NCBI GenBank assembly: GCA_016931085.1
Contig: JAFGFO010000262.1
Location: 1-24,321 of the forward strand
Length of the DNA: 24,321 nucleotides
Origin: Thermoflexales bacterium
Lineage (GTDB): Bacteria > Chloroflexota > Anaerolineae > Fen-1058
Direction: 5' to 3'
Shown here: piece after piece, positions 24,111-24,321 of the stretch
Layout of the letters: every line of letters starts with the position of its first letter
Numbering within the stretch: the stretch's first letter is position 1
The notes under the pieces: model-generated
Told to the model about the DNA's origin: nothing
Database searches by the model: none
The model's input: the letters and a program-made list of their open reading frames with translations, nothing else
Program-made: the position numbers and the translations under genes

Positions 24111-24130
24111 TTTGATAATTAGGCTAAACT
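24102..24130 (+). promoter_or_regulatory. promoter candidate for dnaG
   Basis: TTGCGC (24102-24107), 17-nt spacer, TAAACT (24125-24130), each four of six to consensus. Transcription would start near 24137, about 33 nt before the ATG. Confidence 0.4.
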
Positions 24131-24169
24131 AGTAGTGTTGGTTGTGTTCATCTCTGATCTCGACAGACT

Positions 24170-24321
24170 ATGAGCGTTGTAGACGAAATCAAATCGCGAA
24201 TCGATATCGTGGACCTGGTGTCTGAAACGACCAAGCTGCGCAAGAGCGGCCGGACCTTCACCGGCTTTTGCCCGTTTCACCCCAACACGCGCACGCCTTC
24301 GTTCGTGGTGTGGCCGGAGAC
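24170..24321 (+). CDS. dnaG: DNA primase, N-terminal fragment cut by the window edge
   Basis: Fifty codons are visible of a protein normally about 600 aa. The N-terminus (MSVVDEIKSRIDIVDLVSE) and the start of the CHC2 zinc finger (GRTFTGFCPFHPNTRTPSFVVWPE) are typical of DnaG, which makes RNA primers at the replication fork. C34 and H37 of the CPFH pair are present; the remaining cysteines lie beyond the window. The Asn-Thr-Arg stretch replaces the common NEK or DDR after CPFH. The ribosome binding site is poor (only GAC before ATG 24170). It is divergent from the formate dehydrogenase operon across a 237-nt region with shared candidate operators. Confidence 0.93.
   Translation, partial: MSVVDEIKSRIDIVDLVSETTKLRKSGRTFTGFCPFHPNTRTPSFVVWPE

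Overview
This is a high-GC bacterial window of about 24 kb with a two-way gene layout. The style suggests a member of the Chloroflexota, probably Anaerolineae-like. The signs are a lipoprotein substrate-binding protein with a Thr/Pro/Val-rich linker, many GAF/receiver and receiver-Roadblock signalling proteins, a stand-alone Helicase_C_3-type protein, and many intergenic hairpin repeats. This placement is an inference from gene style, not from a marker gene.

Left part (1-5900). A membrane protein with GAF, Hpt (CheA P1-like) and CheA P2-like domains but no kinase core, and a single-domain receiver protein, lie on the minus strand. Next come a 78-aa two-helix membrane protein (+), then a minus-strand protein that aligns by eye with only the intermediate and apical domains of GroEL. 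That gene is divergent from trmD (+), and trmD is followed by an ECF-type sigma factor with a strong promoter that starts inside the trmD stop codon.

Middle (5938-16580). A co-directional peptide/nickel-type ABC transporter locus runs dppD-dppF-(small ORF)-lipoprotein SBP-dppB-dppC. It continues with almost no gap into a receiver-GAF-GAF-histidine kinase and a receiver-winged-helix regulator, and then a receiver-Roadblock protein. The layout suggests that peptide uptake and a two-component pathway are expressed together.

Right part (16850-24321). On the minus strand are an XPB/Ssl2-like Helicase_C_3 protein with no motor domain, a ferritin-like di-iron protein, and an NAD-linked formate dehydrogenase operon (NuoE-NuoF fusion plus a catalytic subunit with NuoG-like iron-sulfur domains). 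The catalytic subunit is cut by an in-frame TGA exactly where formate dehydrogenases carry selenocysteine. A hairpin with apical loop GGTCT lies in the place expected of a bacterial SECIS, so I annotate one 924-residue selenoprotein. dnaG starts divergently at the right edge and is cut by the window end.

The least expected items are the equatorial-less GroEL-like protein, the kinase-less CheA P1-P2 membrane protein, heptamer tandem repeats translated in frame inside trmD and the helicase-like gene, and two hairpin-repeat families in which a conserved loop or core is carried on unrelated but perfectly paired arms.
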